The notes: a model not told the origin generated them from the sequence alone. DNA of 34,136 nucleotides from a virus (IMGVR_UViG_3300046810_000233:1-34136); one strand, 5' to 3'. Numbered from the stretch's first letter, positions 17,064-24,716 are shown. Translations and numbers: made by a program.

Positions 17064-17357
17064 TCATTCCTTCGTGTTCATCGCTTCCAGAGCGGCGAAT
17101 TCCATCGTCCGGATATCTGCCTCGAGCTCGTCGTAGTCGTCGGGCTCAAGACGCATCCGGTCCATCTTGTGAAACAGGGTGTTGTAGTCAAGCCCGGTCG
17201 GGCCCGCCGCGCCAACCCGCCATTGCGTTTGCAACTCGACGAATAGGGAGTAAGCCCGTTTGTTTTCGGGCCAGACTTCAACCGCCTCGCCGGCGAAGTC
17301 TTCGGCCGTCAAGCCGGCTGCCGCAAGCTCATGCTCACTTGGCACCGGCGTGAACAT
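17064..17357 (-). CDS. Tail assembly chaperone T-like extension (DUF1799-like)
   Basis: 97 residues from ATG 17357, but the frame is open further upstream to the -1 slippery site at 17384-17378. It is therefore probably made mainly as the C-terminal half of a G-T fusion, joined through Leu-Ala-Asp-Ala-Ala-Arg-Ala. The protein is acidic and helical (LEPDDYDELEADIRTME), matching the DUF1799 family found between tail chaperone and tape measure genes. In lambda the T part binds tail tube subunits while G coats the tape measure. Confidence 0.8.
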   Translation of the reverse strand: MFTPVPSEHELAAAGLTAEDFAGEAVEVWPENKRAYSLFVELQTQWRVGAAGPTGLDYNTLFHKMDRMRLEPDDYDELEADIRTMEFAALEAMNTKE

Positions 17358-17374
17358 GGCTCGGGCAGCGTCTG

Positions 17375-17797
17375 CTAGTTTCCCAGACGGCCTTCGCTGA
17401 TCGCGGCGCGATAGTCGTCCGCAATCGCCTTGGCGGCGGCCGGCAGCTCGTCGACCAGTTGGGCGACCGCTTCCTCGCAGAATTCTTCGTCCAGGTTCCA
17501 GCCCAGCACCGCGCCCATCAGGTAGGCGACCGACAGCGCGTTCTGGCGTACGGTGACGTCGGCTTCAGTCGGCGCGGCGACTTCCTCGCTCTTCTCGATT
17601 GCCGTGGTGATCCGGGCGACTTCCTTTTCGCCTTCGGCCTTTACTTTCGCCTGGAACTCGTCGGAAAACTTCGCGAATTCGGTTCGCGTGCGGTACTTAA
17701 ACTCGACCTCGATCGTGCCAGCGGCCTCGCCAGGCATCGGGAACGAGACGGTACGCTTGAACGACTGCGGGCGCTTGCCCAGGGTGACTTTTGCCAT
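17375..17797 (-). CDS. Tail assembly chaperone (lambda G-like)
   Basis: 140 residues from ATG 17797 (MAKVTLGKRPQSFKRTVSFP). It starts with a strand-rich part and continues with charged helices (FQAKVKAEGEKEVARITTA), like phage tail assembly chaperones that coat the tape measure before tail tube polymerisation. It lies between tail tube and tape measure genes, as expected. The stop is preceded by a slippery site, so a minority product extends into the next frame. An upstream extension of the frame crosses a terminator and is rejected. Confidence 0.85.
   Translation of the reverse strand: MAKVTLGKRPQSFKRTVSFPMPGEAAGTIEVEFKYRTRTEFAKFSDEFQAKVKAEGEKEVARITTAIEKSEEVAAPTEADVTVRQNALSVAYLMGAVLGWNLDEEFCEEAVAQLVDELPAAAKAIADDYRAAISEGRLGN
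17378..17384 (-). promoter_or_regulatory. -1 programmed ribosomal frameshift site (G_GGA_AAC)
   Basis: The last sense codons of the tail chaperone read CTG GGA AAC TAG, giving the canonical slippery heptamer G_GGA_AAC immediately before the stop. Lambda uses G_GGA_AAG at the same place. A one-base backward slip continues with CTA GCA GAC and stays open into the downstream DUF1799-like frame, in phase with its ATG. A fusion protein of about 243 residues results. Confidence 0.85.
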
Positions 17798-17823
17798 GAT
17801 GTTGTTCTCTCGGGATCTGGATA

Positions 17824-17850
17824 AAAAGACCGCAGGGGGCGACCCTGCGG
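17824..17850 (-). terminator. Intrinsic terminator after the tail tube gene
   Basis: On the minus strand CCGCAGGG-TCGC-CCCTGCGG (one extra C on the 3' side) is followed by TCTTTTT. It lies between the tail tube and chaperone genes and would reduce transcription of the tape measure and fibre genes relative to the abundant tube protein. Confidence 0.75.
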
Positions 17851-17894
17851 CGGAAAAGCCAGCGCCACGGTCGGCGCCAGCTGGCAACACTGTC

Positions 17895-18542
17895 TTACGA
17901 GGCGTAGCGGACCGGACGGCCCTGCAGCGCCATGCCGCACTTCACGACCATGGCGTTCCCCTTGCCCAGGGTCGGGCTCGGGTTGAAGCCCAGGAAACCG
18001 CTGTACAGCAGCGTGGCGCCCGAAGGCAACACGACGCGCACCGCGGTGGCGCTTTGGGTGTCGGTGGCCGACTGAAGAACGGCGTGGTGCGGCAAGGTCT
18101 GGTCGTCGGCGATGGTCATCGTCACCGAGGTGGCCGAGAAACCGTTCGGCATCTGGATCTCGTCCGGGTAGTCGAGGAACTCTTCGGTGTTGTACTTCGG
18201 ATCGCCACCGGAGACTTCGAACGCCTTCATATAGGGGATCGGCACCCAAGTCGAGATCTTGCGCACCGAACCGGTACCAGCGCCGGCAGGGAAAATCTTC
18301 GTCGAGGTGGTATCGAAGGCTTCCAGCGTCACGGTGGTACCCGTGGCGGCCTTCACGCGGAAGACGCGACCATTGGCGCGCGGCCAGCCGCTGGTGAATT
18401 CGAGGAAGTCACCTACGGCGTAGGTGTTAGCAGCGGTGGTCAGGACGCACTCGGTTGCGTTGGTAGCAGCGGAAACCGAGATCGCCGCAGCGTATGCAGA
18501 TGCGACCGCGAAGGAAGCACCGTTAGGAACGGAAATCGCCAT
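17895..18542 (-). CDS. Major tail tube protein
   Basis: 215 residues, starting MAISVPNGASFAVASAY at ATG 18542. The composition is strand-rich, small-residue-rich and low in cysteine, as in phage tail tube proteins of the lambda V type. It lies after the tail completion protein and before the chaperone, and its gene is flanked by terminators, fitting a highly expressed structural protein. The family was judged by style and position. Confidence 0.8.
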   Translation of the reverse strand: MAISVPNGASFAVASAYAAAISVSAATNATECVLTTAANTYAVGDFLEFTSGWPRANGRVFRVKAATGTTVTLEAFDTTSTKIFPAGAGTGSVRKISTWVPIPYMKAFEVSGGDPKYNTEEFLDYPDEIQMPNGFSATSVTMTIADDQTLPHHAVLQSATDTQSATAVRVVLPSGATLLYSGFLGFNPSPTLGKGNAMVVKCGMALQGRPVRYAS

Positions 18543-18585
18543 GAGGTATGGGCCTTTCTAGTAAAGAGCCCGGGAGCCGGGCATG

Positions 18586-18616
18586 AAAAAAGCCGCCCGG
18601 ATTGCTCGGAGCGGCT
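18586..18616 (-). terminator. Terminator-like hairpin upstream of the tail tube gene
   Basis: On the minus strand AGCCGC...GCGGCT with a partly paired 14-base loop is followed by TTTTTT. A second GC-rich hairpin, GCCCGG-CTC-CCGGGC, lies at 18582-18568 and is followed by TCTTT. Both fall between the head-tail genes and the tail tube gene. Confidence 0.65.
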
Positions 18617-18636
18617 CGGTTTTGGTTGTGGGAGAC

Positions 18637-18981
18637 TTAGCGGCCAGCCCAGATGTCGAAGTCCTGCGAGGCGCCGACCAGCTCCATGTCCGGTTCGTCG
18701 GCGTCTCGCGATTCACCTTCGGGCGACGCCTGCATGTCAGTCGCCGCGCGGAGCGTCTGTTCTACCTGCAGGATCAACGCATCGGGATCACCGCCCCAGA
18801 CATTCACCTGAATCAGTGCGTTCCGCTTGTCCGGCAGGGCGTTGTCGATGAAGCTCATGGATTGACCGCCTATGCGCTGGTACGTGATGTACGGCTGCTC
18901 GGTGCCAACCGGCGCGACACCTCGAAACACTCGTGGGCAAATGGATCGAAGGGCTGCAGTAAGCTTTTCTTCCAGACTCAT
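18637..18981 (-). CDS. Tail completion / terminator protein (DUF3168-like)
   Basis: 114 residues: MSLEEKLTAALRSICPRVFRGVAPVGTEQ... fits the DUF3168 pattern, with a helix, then PYITYQRIGG and NALIQVNVWG strands. Members (lambda U, HK97 gp11 type) cap the tail tube and help join it to the head. It overlaps the upstream gene by four bases and lies right before the tail tube gene. Confidence 0.8.
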   Translation of the reverse strand: MSLEEKLTAALRSICPRVFRGVAPVGTEQPYITYQRIGGQSMSFIDNALPDKRNALIQVNVWGGDPDALILQVEQTLRAATDMQASPEGESRDADEPDMELVGASQDFDIWAGR

Positions 18982-19499
18982 TGAGTTTCCCTTTGGAGCA
19001 CGTCAGCTGCGGCTGCAAGCGCCTGCGGAAACTTGACCTGGGCGCGGCGAACAAACGCAACAGCCCGGGTCTGTTTCGGCGCCGGCAGCGGCACGTAATA
19101 CGCGTCTTTCTCGGCCTGCGGTGCGCCGCGGCGCGGCTTTGGCTTTCCCTTCGACTCAGGACGCTTGGCAGTGTAGAAGTTGCCGTCCTTGCCGATGTAG
19201 GTCACATACCGGGCAATGTGCCCGAATTCGACCAGATGGCCGTGCGGCGCCTTCCGAACGTTCCAGCTAACGTGGTACGTCGCCCTGCCCTCACCAGAGT
19301 TCGACTGCGAGTACACCTGGTAGATCGCGCTATCGAGACGCCCTGACTTGTGCGGTATAACCGAGACGTTGCGCTTGACCTCGTCATACAGAACCTGTGA
19401 AGCCGCTTGCGCCGCGGGCCGGGCTGCAGCTTCAGCGCGATCCCCCATTGCATCCAACATCGAGTCCAGGCTGGCCATGTCGACCGAAAGCATGCTCAT
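18978..19499 (-). CDS. HK97 gp10-like head-tail joining protein
   Basis: 173 residues. The helical N-terminus (MLDAMGDRAEAAARPAAQAA) and the following VKRNVSVIPHKSGRLDSAIY match the HK97 gp10-like family, as does HLVEFGHIARY in the middle. The protein bridges connector and tail. A basic, proline-containing insert (RPESKGKPKPRRG) occupies about residues 113-127. Confidence 0.8.
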   Translation of the reverse strand: MSMLSVDMASLDSMLDAMGDRAEAAARPAAQAASQVLYDEVKRNVSVIPHKSGRLDSAIYQVYSQSNSGEGRATYHVSWNVRKAPHGHLVEFGHIARYVTYIGKDGNFYTAKRPESKGKPKPRRGAPQAEKDAYYVPLPAPKQTRAVAFVRRAQVKFPQALAAAADVLQRETQ

Positions 19500-19816
19500 T
19501 TAAAGCTCTCGCAGACCAAGAACATGAAGCGCCGGTCGTTCGAATCAGGCATTGCGGATTTGATGTTGTAGTCTTTGCCTAGGTGACGGATGCGCATGTC
19601 GCCGTCGATGTCATCTCGGGCCCAGATCCTGATCGAGACGCGCACGATCGATGTTTCGGCGCCGCCGCGTACAACTTCAGCGCCCGACTGGAATCTGACG
19701 TTCGCCCATATCTCTGGGAACAGCGGCATCCAGTTGTCGAGCGGTCGCCCCTTTGAGTCTTGGCCGGCTTCACGCTTGACCAGAGTTACCTGCTCGTCCA
19801 TTCTGAGTGCTGCCAT
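19496..19816 (-). CDS. Head closure / head-tail adaptor protein
   Basis: 106 residues if ATG 19816 (MAALRMDEQV) is used; a start at the following internal Met is also possible. The strand-rich layout (VTLVKREAGQDSKGRPLDNW, VRVSIRIWARDDI, MRIRHLGKDYNI) is that of SPP1 gp16 / HK97 gp7-type head closure proteins. It lies between the gp6-like connector and gp10-like gene, the standard position. The frame extending to 19861 overlaps the previous gene and lacks a good ribosome binding site. Confidence 0.8.
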   Translation of the reverse strand: MAALRMDEQVTLVKREAGQDSKGRPLDNWMPLFPEIWANVRFQSGAEVVRGGAETSIVRVSIRIWARDDIDGDMRIRHLGKDYNIKSAMPDSNDRRFMFLVCESFK

Positions 19817-19824
19817 AACAAACC

Positions 19825-20385
19825 TTAGAGGTAGACGCGATACCTGTCGAGCAATCGACACAGGTGCTGCGAATTAGGGTTGGGGGCATAGTCGTTTTCA
19901 AGCTTGCCGAGGATGTACTGCTTGATCGCAGCCGGTACGTCGTCAGTACTCGGACCGAAGCCCGCCACATACTGCACCTCTACGGCGTTGATGCGTGCCG
20001 TGGTCGCAGGCCAGGCTTTGCCAGGCGCCGGCACGATGTAACCCGGCTCGCTTTTGGCATCGACTAGGTAGTCTTCTGGCGAAAGCGCTCGCAATACGCC
20101 GGCGGCGTCGTAGAACTTCACGGATAGGACACTGACAACAGGTGACTTCGTCAGCTGAATCGCTCCAGGCCCGCCGCGTAGTCCAACCGGGAACGCGTCG
20201 AGCGCCTCCTCCCAGGTCTGATTGACGAAAGCCCGGTTGGTCTCGTACTCTGCTTCCTCTGTGAAGCCCTGCACTTTGCCGGTGATTTCGTTGTCGAGCG
20301 CAGTGCCGCTTGCTCGAGCTTGGCGTCGTGCAGCTTCCATCGATACCGCCAGTGCGCCTGGAGGCGAGATCAGTCGTGTGCTCAT
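19825..20385 (-). CDS. Head-tail connector protein (gp6-like)
   Basis: 186 residues from ATG 20385, overlapping the previous stop as ATGA. The C-terminal two thirds carry the gp6/gp15-type connector pattern: FVNQTWEEALDAFP, SVKFYDAAGVLRALSPEDYL, VEVQYVAGFG and AAIKQYILGKLENDY. Connectors form a ring below the portal. The much longer upstream frame is a shadow of two other genes and is not used. Confidence 0.85.
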   Translation of the reverse strand: MSTRLISPPGALAVSMEAARRQARASGTALDNEITGKVQGFTEEAEYETNRAFVNQTWEEALDAFPVGLRGGPGAIQLTKSPVVSVLSVKFYDAAGVLRALSPEDYLVDAKSEPGYIVPAPGKAWPATTARINAVEVQYVAGFGPSTDDVPAAIKQYILGKLENDYAPNPNSQHLCRLLDRYRVYL

Positions 20386-20576
20386 CGGAGATTCCTTCGG
20401 GTTGCCGCCAGCCGCACACCAGTGTCCGGCGCTCCGGAGGCAGATGGGGCCCGCGCGTATTCTGCCGGCCCCGCTTCTTGGCCTGCAGCTGGTGCTCCAC
20501 CAGGCGGATGCTCCGCCTTTCGAAGCGTCACGCCTTCTGGCGCGGTGTACAGGATTGGGTAAATCGGATCCGCCAT
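20382..20576 (-). CDS. Small phage protein of unknown function
   Basis: 64 residues, MADPIYPILYTAPEGVTLRK, with GGGAGG before the ATG. The C-terminal half is Ala/Pro/Gly-rich and disordered. It shares its MADP start with the next upstream protein and is coupled to both neighbours by overlaps. Possibly a minor head or head-surface protein. Confidence 0.55.
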   Translation of the reverse strand: MADPIYPILYTAPEGVTLRKAEHPPGGAPAAGQEAGPAEYARAPSASGAPDTGVRLAATRRNLR

Positions 20577-20908
20577 CAGTGATCCTCCCTGACAAACCAA
20601 ATGGTGCGGTCGATTTGCTCCCCGTTCGCGCAGTAAAGCCGCACGGTGCAGAAGTTCGCCGCGTTGTTCGCCAAGTCCAGGCCGCCCAAGTAGGCGATGA
20701 CGTCGGTTCCGGAAACTCGCAGATTGGAGATCCCATCCGGATGCGTCGCCAGGCTCACGCCGCCGCAGATCGCGATCGGCGGCTTGGTCGGATGAGGCGA
20801 TGTCTGGGAATCCGTCAGATCTTTTGCGAAGCCGAACTTGTAGAAGCGGATATCGTCCGGGTCCTTCGGCACAGTCCACTTGCCGTTTGCATATGTTGGA
20901 TCAGCCAT
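20576..20908 (-). CDS. Phage head-region protein of unknown function
   Basis: 110 residues, strand-rich (MADPTYANGKWTVPKDPDDI, then DVIAYLGGLDLANNAANFCT). The start overlaps the upstream stop and the end overlaps the next ATG by one base. It lies in the virion-surface insert between capsid and connector, so a structural role is likely. No family recognised. Confidence 0.55.
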   Translation of the reverse strand: MADPTYANGKWTVPKDPDDIRFYKFGFAKDLTDSQTSPHPTKPPIAICGGVSLATHPDGISNLRVSGTDVIAYLGGLDLANNAANFCTVRLYCANGEQIDRTIWFVREDH

Positions 20909-21105
20909 TAGAAATTCACCCTGTTGGTTCCACCATCAAAATTCGCGCGGTTCGTTCCACCGCCAAAGTCCACCCGATTGCTCCCGCCGTCGAAATCCAC
21001 CGATCGGGACGGCGGGACGACAGTTCCACCCGGCGCATCCCCTAATGCCTGCGCGCCGCCCTGGTCACCGATGGATGCCGCACCGACTGGATAAAAGCCA
21101 AGCAT
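20908..21105 (-). CDS. 65-residue protein ending in nine-residue tandem repeats
   Basis: Starts at ATG 21105 with AAGGAG just before it. The N-terminus MLGFYPVGAASIGDQGG is of a kind often found in small phage head proteins. The C-terminus is three copies of a nine-residue unit (VDFDGGSNR, VDFGGGTNR, ANFDGGTNR) plus a final VNF. The regular Phe, Gly-Gly and Asn-Arg spacing suggests stacked beta turns, perhaps a short fibre tip or a polymer-binding strip. Function unknown. Confidence 0.6.
   Translation of the reverse strand: MLGFYPVGAASIGDQGGAQALGDAPGGTVVPPSRSVDFDGGSNRVDFGGGTNRANFDGGTNRVNF
20911..21000 (-). repeat. 27-bp coding tandem repeat, three copies plus a third
   Basis: Units at 20974-21000, 20947-20973 and 20920-20946, then 9 bp of a fourth (20911-20919). 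Third-base differences between units show that the repeat is not brand new and that the protein pattern has been kept. Confidence 0.7.
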
Positions 21106-21114
21106 GCGGGCTCC

Positions 21115-22809
21115 TTAAGTAACAGGAATGGCGTCAGGGGTTGGCAGGACCGGCCGGCCATTAGTCATCAGGTCGAGACCGCTGCAGCCCTCGGGATAGC
21201 TCACGTTGTCGACGATCACGTTCGACACGTCCGGCCCCATGCCGCCGCCGTGCTGGATGGTGACGGGGTAAACCGGCGAGCCCGACAGGGTTAGCGTCAC
21301 GGTGTTCGCGCTGGCGATCGCCACGGCGGCCGTGATGGTCGCGCCCGTGTTGTCCTTCACGCTCCAGCCGGTGATCGGCTGGCCGGCTTTGCGCAGCACC
21401 AGTGCGCTTCCGCCATCGTGGGCGACGTTAACTGTGATGACGTTGCCGGCCCGCGTGGCGCTCGTTATCTTTGGTCCAAGCCCTGTGAACGAGGCGCACT
21501 TGACCATGTACTTGACGGCCTGCGTCAGGCGCTTCACGCTCATGCGGCGGTACTGCATGCCGCCGGCGACGTCTTGGAAGTGCAGGCCATCGCCGCCGTC
21601 GCGCGGGTCGAGATCGAGGCAATTCCAGCCGGCGCGCACCAGGGGCCAGTTGTTCGCGCGGGCGTAGGCGTCGAGGTCAAGCACGGCTTTTCGCTTACCT
21701 TCGACGTTCGTTATGCTGGCGTAGACGCCCGGCACGGCAGGCAGGAAAAACAGGGTTGACGCATCGCGGCCGAACGGCACCACGTATTCGAGCAGCTTTC
21801 CGTAAAGAGTTTTAAGGCGACCGAGGTATGTCGGGCCGTCCATAGCGTCATCGGCTTCGTTCTGGTGCCACACGCAGCCTTCAAAATCGCCGGCCCAGTA
21901 ATCACGGGTCGACTTGAAATTCACAGTGCCGGCCCTGGCACCCGTGCCCAGGAACAGGCCGTCATAAGCCGCGCCGCCGGGCAGATAGTAGTCGATCGAG
22001 GTTGCACCGAAGGCCCAAGGGATCAGGCAGACCGGAACGTCCTTGCCGTATTTCGCCTTGAGGCCTGCGGCCACGATCCGGACAAACGACAGCGTGCCGC
22101 CGTACGATGGGCCGGCATCGCTGCCGCTGCTGGTGCTACCGGTAGACACGCTCGTCGCGCCGGTTGACACGAAGCCTGCAGCGGTGCCGAAGAACACGCC
22201 GTTCCCGTTCTGCTCGTAGTATTCGACCTCTTTAAGCGAGGTGCCCGGCACGATATCGAACGGCCCGTCGGCGCTCAGGGTGCCGACCATGTTCGACTGG
22301 CCCATCGCAAGCACGCACACGCCCACACCCCAGCGTTGTGCGCCGCTGCTGTTCGTGGCGCCATTGGATGGCTGCTGACCATCGCGGATCTGCAGCAGGT
22401 AGCCGGCGCCGGCCGGAACAGCCGCGAGCGTGCCGAGGCCGGTCGAGCCGACGACGGAGACGTTTGCGAGCGTCGTCCAGTCCTTGACCACGGCGCCGCC
22501 AACGGCCTTGATGACGCGGGCCTGCGGATAGCTCGGCGCGCCGCCGGCGAACGTGAACAGGACCGGCATGTCGGCCGAGCCTGCGTTCGTGTCATCGTAG
22601 GTACCAGCCCTGCGTTGCACGACTGGAAAAGCCAGTGCGTGCGCGGTCTTGAAGTCGGTCAGGGTCAGCGCAGTCGTGGTGCTCGTGCCGGGGATTGGCG
22701 GGTCGCTGGCGACAGGTATGCCGGTATCGGCCCCGAGCGGGGCGTCGACGAACCCACGGGCGCCGGCCAGCACGAAGCGGCCCGAGGCGTCGATCAGGAC
22801 GCGCGCCAT
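21115..22809 (-). CDS. SGNH-hydrolase (carbohydrate-esterase-like) virion protein
   Basis: 564 residues. Residues 163-174 hold VCVLAMGQSNMV with Ser172 as nucleophile. WHQNEAD at 314-320 is a block III-type motif and GGDGLHF at 405-411 gives the DxxH pair Asp407/His410. This is the sialate O-acetylesterase/SGNH pattern, used to remove O-acetyl groups from glycans. Residues 1-160 are strand-rich and could attach it to the virion. Residues 440-540 look like a beta-sandwich. The gene is coupled to the FnIII fibre gene (one-base overlap) and lies between capsid and connector genes, an unusual place for a glycan-active enzyme. Substrate unknown; O-acetylated capsule or LPS is plausible. Confidence 0.8.
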   Translation of the reverse strand: MARVLIDASGRFVLAGARGFVDAPLGADTGIPVASDPPIPGTSTTTALTLTDFKTAHALAFPVVQRRAGTYDDTNAGSADMPVLFTFAGGAPSYPQARVIKAVGGAVVKDWTTLANVSVVGSTGLGTLAAVPAGAGYLLQIRDGQQPSNGATNSSGAQRWGVGVCVLAMGQSNMVGTLSADGPFDIVPGTSLKEVEYYEQNGNGVFFGTAAGFVSTGATSVSTGSTSSGSDAGPSYGGTLSFVRIVAAGLKAKYGKDVPVCLIPWAFGATSIDYYLPGGAAYDGLFLGTGARAGTVNFKSTRDYWAGDFEGCVWHQNEADDAMDGPTYLGRLKTLYGKLLEYVVPFGRDASTLFFLPAVPGVYASITNVEGKRKAVLDLDAYARANNWPLVRAGWNCLDLDPRDGGDGLHFQDVAGGMQYRRMSVKRLTQAVKYMVKCASFTGLGPKITSATRAGNVITVNVAHDGGSALVLRKAGQPITGWSVKDNTGATITAAVAIASANTVTLTLSGSPVYPVTIQHGGGMGPDVSNVIVDNVSYPEGCSGLDLMTNGRPVLPTPDAIPVT

Positions 22810-24314
22810 CAGGTCAGCACCAGGCCGACCGGCGTGCCGGTGCCGTTGTCGTACGGTTCAGCCGAGCCGTCCGAGTAGAACAGCCACAGGTCGAAGGTTC
22901 CACCTGTAGCGCTCCATATGAACAGCGAGCCGTTGCCGTTGGTGCTGTACAGGCCGTAGTATCCGTTGCTGTTCGGCGTGTCGCCGTCGCCCCAGCCGCC
23001 CAGGCGGGTAAGTGCACGCTTCTGGCCGTTCTGCGTATAGGTTGCCAGGTCCGGCTTGACCGGAACGCCGCCGCTGCGCTTGCTCCATGCCACTTGGACG
23101 ACCTCGGCCGCCAGTGCAGCCGTGCCAGCAGGAGTGCGGACATACAGACTGACGTCGGCGGCATAATAACCGTTCGTCGAGATGTTGCCCGGCGCTGGGT
23201 AGACCACAGCCGCGGCGCCGCCTTTACCGTCTGTGTTGTACATCGCGTACTTCGTGTCCATGCCTGCTGCAGCAGCGTTGGTCGTCACGCTGGCCGACAG
23301 CACGTTCGAGCGGTTGCCGGCGGCGTCGTATGCGCGTACGCGCAGGTTGTACGTGGTCGATGCGGTGGCGCCCGTGATGGCGCGCGAGGTCACGTTGCCG
23401 GCGTCGCTGAACGTCGTGCCGCCGTCGGTGCTGGTCTCGTAGCCAGTCACGGCGACGTTATCGGTGGCCGCCTGCCAATTCATCGTGTAGCCGGTTGCGG
23501 TGACGTTGGTCGTGGTCAGGCTGCCGGCCAGATTCGGCGCCGTGGTGTCGCCGCTCGCAGCGGCAGTCGTGACGGACAGCGACAGCGGGGCCGCCTTGTT
23601 GCCGGCGGCATCGAAGGCGCGTACGCGCATGGCGTAGACGGTCGACGCGGTCAAACCGGTGTAGGTGTAGCTGAGGACAACGCCGAGCGCCGTATAGGTC
23701 GTGCCGCCGTCCTTGCTGACTTCGTAGCCAGTGACGCCGACGGCGTCGGACGCCGCCGACCAATTCAGCGTAGCCGCGGTGGCGCTCACGTTCGCCGACG
23801 TCAGCGAACCGTTCATCGTCGGCACCGTAGTGTCGCCCGGACCGCCGCCCGTACCGCCCGGCAGCAGGCCGGCCGCCACGGTGACGACGCCGTTGTTCGC
23901 GTCCAGGCCGAGCAGCTTCGTGGAGGCCGAGACACTCGACAGCGCGGCCAGCTGCGCCGGGGTGATACCATCGGCCGTCGAGAGCAGCGACGCGAGAAAG
24001 GAGCCCGGAACGGTGTTGAAAACGGTCTTCGTGCTGGTGTTCGGGAAAGTCACGGCAGCGCCGTCATTCGAACTGGCCGTAACCGACGTGCGCGTCAGCT
24101 GGGTCGCGCTGGTGAGGGTGTACATGCCCTCTTCCCAGTTTCCGGCATTGTCCTCGACCATGAAGCAAACACCTGTATCGCCAGCCGTCAAGGCATTGCC
24201 TGCAATGGCCTTCGCCACGGAGCGGAAACCGGCGACCGGGCCGAGGAGCGTGATGGTGCTCGTGCTGGTGGCGGAAGTCGCCATCAATTCCTTGACTCGG
24301 GTTGCAAATTTCAT
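22809..24314 (-). CDS. Virion fibre protein with two fibronectin type III domains
   Basis: 501 residues. Residues 1-105 are a fibre N-terminal module (SATSTSTITLLGPVAGFRSV, then NWEEGMYTLTSATQLTR), common in phage fibre proteins. A Gly/Pro linker leads to two FnIII domains (about 161-251 and 256-346), each with the ATxxWxxAxD...VTGYE and RVRAxDAAGN patterns, and a C-terminal domain of 150 residues rich in Tyr, Trp and Gly (SLFIWSATGG). The two FnIII domains are similar and probably arose by duplication. Placement after the capsid suggests a head fibre or decoration that binds surface glycans with the esterase. Confidence 0.8.
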   Translation of the reverse strand: MKFATRVKELMATSATSTSTITLLGPVAGFRSVAKAIAGNALTAGDTGVCFMVEDNAGNWEEGMYTLTSATQLTRTSVTASSNDGAAVTFPNTSTKTVFNTVPGSFLASLLSTADGITPAQLAALSSVSASTKLLGLDANNGVVTVAAGLLPGGTGGGPGDTTVPTMNGSLTSANVSATAATLNWSAASDAVGVTGYEVSKDGGTTYTALGVVLSYTYTGLTASTVYAMRVRAFDAAGNKAAPLSLSVTTAAASGDTTAPNLAGSLTTTNVTATGYTMNWQAATDNVAVTGYETSTDGGTTFSDAGNVTSRAITGATASTTYNLRVRAYDAAGNRSNVLSASVTTNAAAAGMDTKYAMYNTDGKGGAAAVVYPAPGNISTNGYYAADVSLYVRTPAGTAALAAEVVQVAWSKRSGGVPVKPDLATYTQNGQKRALTRLGGWGDGDTPNSNGYYGLYSTNGNGSLFIWSATGGTFDLWLFYSDGSAEPYDNGTGTPVGLVLT

Positions 24315-24325
24315 GCTTGGCCTGT

Positions 24326-24406
24326 CTATCCGTTCAGCCGGCCGGCGATAAACGCCAGCAGCTCGTCGTCGGTTTTCCCGACTATGTCTTCAGGGAAGAT
24401 CGCCAC
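24326..24406 (-). CDS. 26-residue ORF with GTG start
   Basis: GTG at 24406 follows AAAAGGGG. The product MAIFPEDIVGKTDDELLAFI... is acidic, helical and plausible, and ends 12 bp before the FnIII gene start. Short ORFs of this kind are frequent between capsid and fibre genes. Unknown role. Confidence 0.5.
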   Translation of the reverse strand: MAIFPEDIVGKTDDELLAFIAGRLNG

Positions 24407-24416
24407 CGATCCCCTT

Positions 24417-24497
24417 TTAGCGGGGACGGTGACGAGAAGAGCCGGCCGCCAGCTCGGCGCGCACGTTGGCGAGCCATGCGGCGGTTTCGGGGCTCAT
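24417..24497 (-). CDS. 26-residue ORF
   Basis: ATG 24497 begins MSPETAAWLANVRAELAAGS and ends in a basic tail. It lies between two equally small ORFs with short spacers, as in a compact operon. No family recognised; coding is judged from composition and packing. Confidence 0.45.
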   Translation of the reverse strand: MSPETAAWLANVRAELAAGSSRHRPR

Positions 24498-24501
24498 GGG
24501 A

Positions 24502-24654
24502 TTACTTCGTGGCGGCCTTGACCGCTTTGGCTTCCGCCTCGTACGGTTCCGCCACTTTGCCTTTGACGAGGGCTTCCGCCTGCTCAGCTTCGAAGCCGGC
24601 GATATCACCGGGGCTGTAGATCTTCCAGGGCTTGATGAATTTGACCGATTGCAT
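24502..24654 (-). CDS. 50-residue phage protein downstream of the capsid gene
   Basis: ATG 24654 is preceded by AAGGAACC. The protein starts MQSVKFIKPWKIYSPGDIAG and continues as an amphipathic helix rich in Glu, Ala and Lys. Small proteins with a KPWxxYxxGD-type start occur after capsid genes in many siphophages, where their role is unknown. Confidence 0.7.
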   Translation of the reverse strand: MQSVKFIKPWKIYSPGDIAGFEAEQAEALVKGKVAEPYEAEAKAVKAATK

Positions 24655-24680
24655 ATTGGTTCCTTGTCAGGATGAAGAGA

Positions 24681-24704
24681 GCCAGCCCACCGAAGGAGGC
24701 TGGC
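24681..24704 (-). terminator. Hairpin after the capsid gene
   Basis: On the minus strand GCCAGCC...GGCTGGC with a loop containing TTCG is followed by TCTCTTC. The U-tract is weak, so it may be a partial terminator or an mRNA-stabilising 3' hairpin that raises capsid expression over downstream genes. Confidence 0.5.
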
Positions 24705-24716
24705 GGTCAGGCCGCG

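Noticed and set aside
22695-24521. 608-codon plus-strand frame
   Set aside because: Antisense to the FnIII fibre and the esterase end; composition is Arg/Gly/Val-rich and no family is visible.
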